From the NCBI RefSeq assembly GCF_000196315.1, contig NC_014230.1, positions 2,132,501 to 2,196,500 on the forward strand: a DNA stretch of 64,000 nucleotides. Reading direction: 5' to 3'. Below are positions 63,435 to 64,000 of this stretch, piece after piece. Position numbers and translations under genes: made by a program. The stretch is from Croceibacter atlanticus HTCC2559 (GTDB lineage Bacteria > Bacteroidota > Bacteroidia > Flavobacteriales > Flavobacteriaceae). The notes under the pieces were generated by a model. That model was not told the origin of the DNA. It was given only the letters and a program-made list of their open reading frames with translations, and did not search any database. The first letter of the stretch is position 1, and every line of letters begins with the position of its first letter.

Positions 63435-64000
63435 ATGAGTACTATAAAAGCATACGGCGCAAAGAGTAGTGATGCCGATTTAAAAGAAATGACTATTGAA
63501 CGTAGAGACGTTACAGATCGCGATGTAAAAATTGAGATTTCCTACTGCGGTGTTTGTCATAGTGATATACATACAGTAAGAAACGATTGGGGTGGCTCTA
63601 AATATCCTGTTGTTCCAGGACATGAAATTATTGGTCGCGTTATAGAAGTAGGAAGTGATGTTTCTAACTTTAAAAAAGGCGAGCTAGTAGGAGTAGGCTG
63701 TATGGTAGATTCTTGTAGAGAGTGTAGTGCTTGTAAAGACGATCTTGAACAATTTTGTGAAGAAGGAATGGTTGGCACATATAACGGTAAGGATAAGCAC
63801 TTAGGTGGACATACCTTTGGTGGCTATTCTGAAACTATTGTTGTAGATAAATATTACGTACTTAAAGTACCAGAAAACTTAGACGAAAAAGCAGTAGCAC
63901 CTTTACTATGTGCAGGAATAACAACGTATTCTCCTTTAAAACATTGGAATGTAAAGAAAGGTGATAAAGTAGGAGTTATAGGTCTTGGTGGTTTAGGTCA
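63435..64000 (+). CDS. Zinc-dependent NAD(P) alcohol dehydrogenase (YahK/CAD type), 5' part
   Basis: 188 residues, continuing past the window edge. The zinc-type medium-chain dehydrogenase pattern is clear: catalytic C41 and H63 (in PGHE), then the structural zinc cysteines C94, C97, C100 and C108, and the start of the nucleotide-binding domain (VGVIGLGGLG). It begins at ATG 63435 after a leader without a recognisable hairpin. Cinnamyl-alcohol-type dehydrogenases of this group reduce aldehydes with NADPH. Its closeness to the sugar dehydrogenase gene may be accidental. Confidence 0.88.
   Translation, partial: MSTIKAYGAKSSDADLKEMTIERRDVTDRDVKIEISYCGVCHSDIHTVRNDWGGSKYPVVPGHEIIGRVIEVGSDVSNFKKGELVGVGCMVDSCRECSACKDDLEQFCEEGMVGTYNGKDKHLGGHTFGGYSETIVVDKYYVLKVPENLDEKAVAPLLCAGITTYSPLKHWNVKKGDKVGVIGLGGLG

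Overview
The window is an AT-rich chromosomal segment from a member of the Bacteroidota, almost certainly a Flavobacteriaceae. Several signs agree: a T9SS-type sorting domain (41622-42671), promoters of the TTG-N19-TANNTTTG type (clearest at 50611-50640), a ResB-CcsA fusion, a TonB receptor/DUF4249 pair, menaquinone genes, MoxR/DUF58 genes and the DUF6495 family. I cannot name the genus. Most of the window is ordinary core genome, tightly packed on both strands, with convergent gene pairs separated by hairpin terminators.

Layout. 1-9.6 kb: end of a DUF4249 lipoprotein gene coupled to a TonB-dependent receptor, recF, a TPR membrane protein with ribH, a DUF1801 gene, and an operon of DUF2520, kdsC, moxR and DUF58. 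9.7-13.6 kb: the cytochrome c assembly fusion and miaE. 13.6-14.3 kb: a solitary cassette-like insertion carrying a small lipoprotein gene. 14.3-22.3 kb: a DUF3307/SatD-like pair with a probable operator, fumC, a small exported protein, ychF, a DEAD-box helicase and a surface protein with an internal duplication. 22.4-27.8 kb: flavin reductase, pabB, tilS, a DsbD-like protein and a 40-residue charged protein. 27.8-33.3 kb: clpB and lon, divergently transcribed. 33.3-35.5 kb: an esterase, menI and menF. 35.5-41.4 kb: a set of genes that looks dedicated to D-amino-acid compounds (DAO-family oxidase, N-acyl-D-amino-acid deacylase, two beta-lactamase-fold hydrolases). 41.6-42.7 kb: a secreted six-repeat propeller. 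42.7-46.3 kb: the cassette array described below, next to tRNA-Arg(TCT). 46.7-64 kb: DUF2147 protein, priA, a LytTR regulator, rpsF-rpsR-rplI, DUF6495, an FMN-binding glutamate synthase homologue, a PcrA/UvrD helicase, a GlmU-like protein, an M1-peptidase-like domain fused to an outer-membrane barrel, a LOG-family protein, a sugar dehydrogenase and the start of a zinc alcohol dehydrogenase.

The most interesting structure is at 42703-46289, with a single relative at 13625-14309. Genes of unrelated, mostly unknown function, all on the minus strand, are separated by ~207-bp imperfect palindromes that are nearly identical to each other. Each gene unit begins at a G^TT core and ends just before a sequence complementary to its own beginning (11-13 of 14 positions). 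The complementary stretches differ from unit to unit, so the two ends covary. This is the architecture of integron gene cassettes with attC sites. However, the cores do not match the classical GTTRRRY consensus, the complementary ends are twice the usual length, and no integrase is present in the window. I read it as an integron-like (CALIN-like) cassette array of a divergent, possibly undescribed type.
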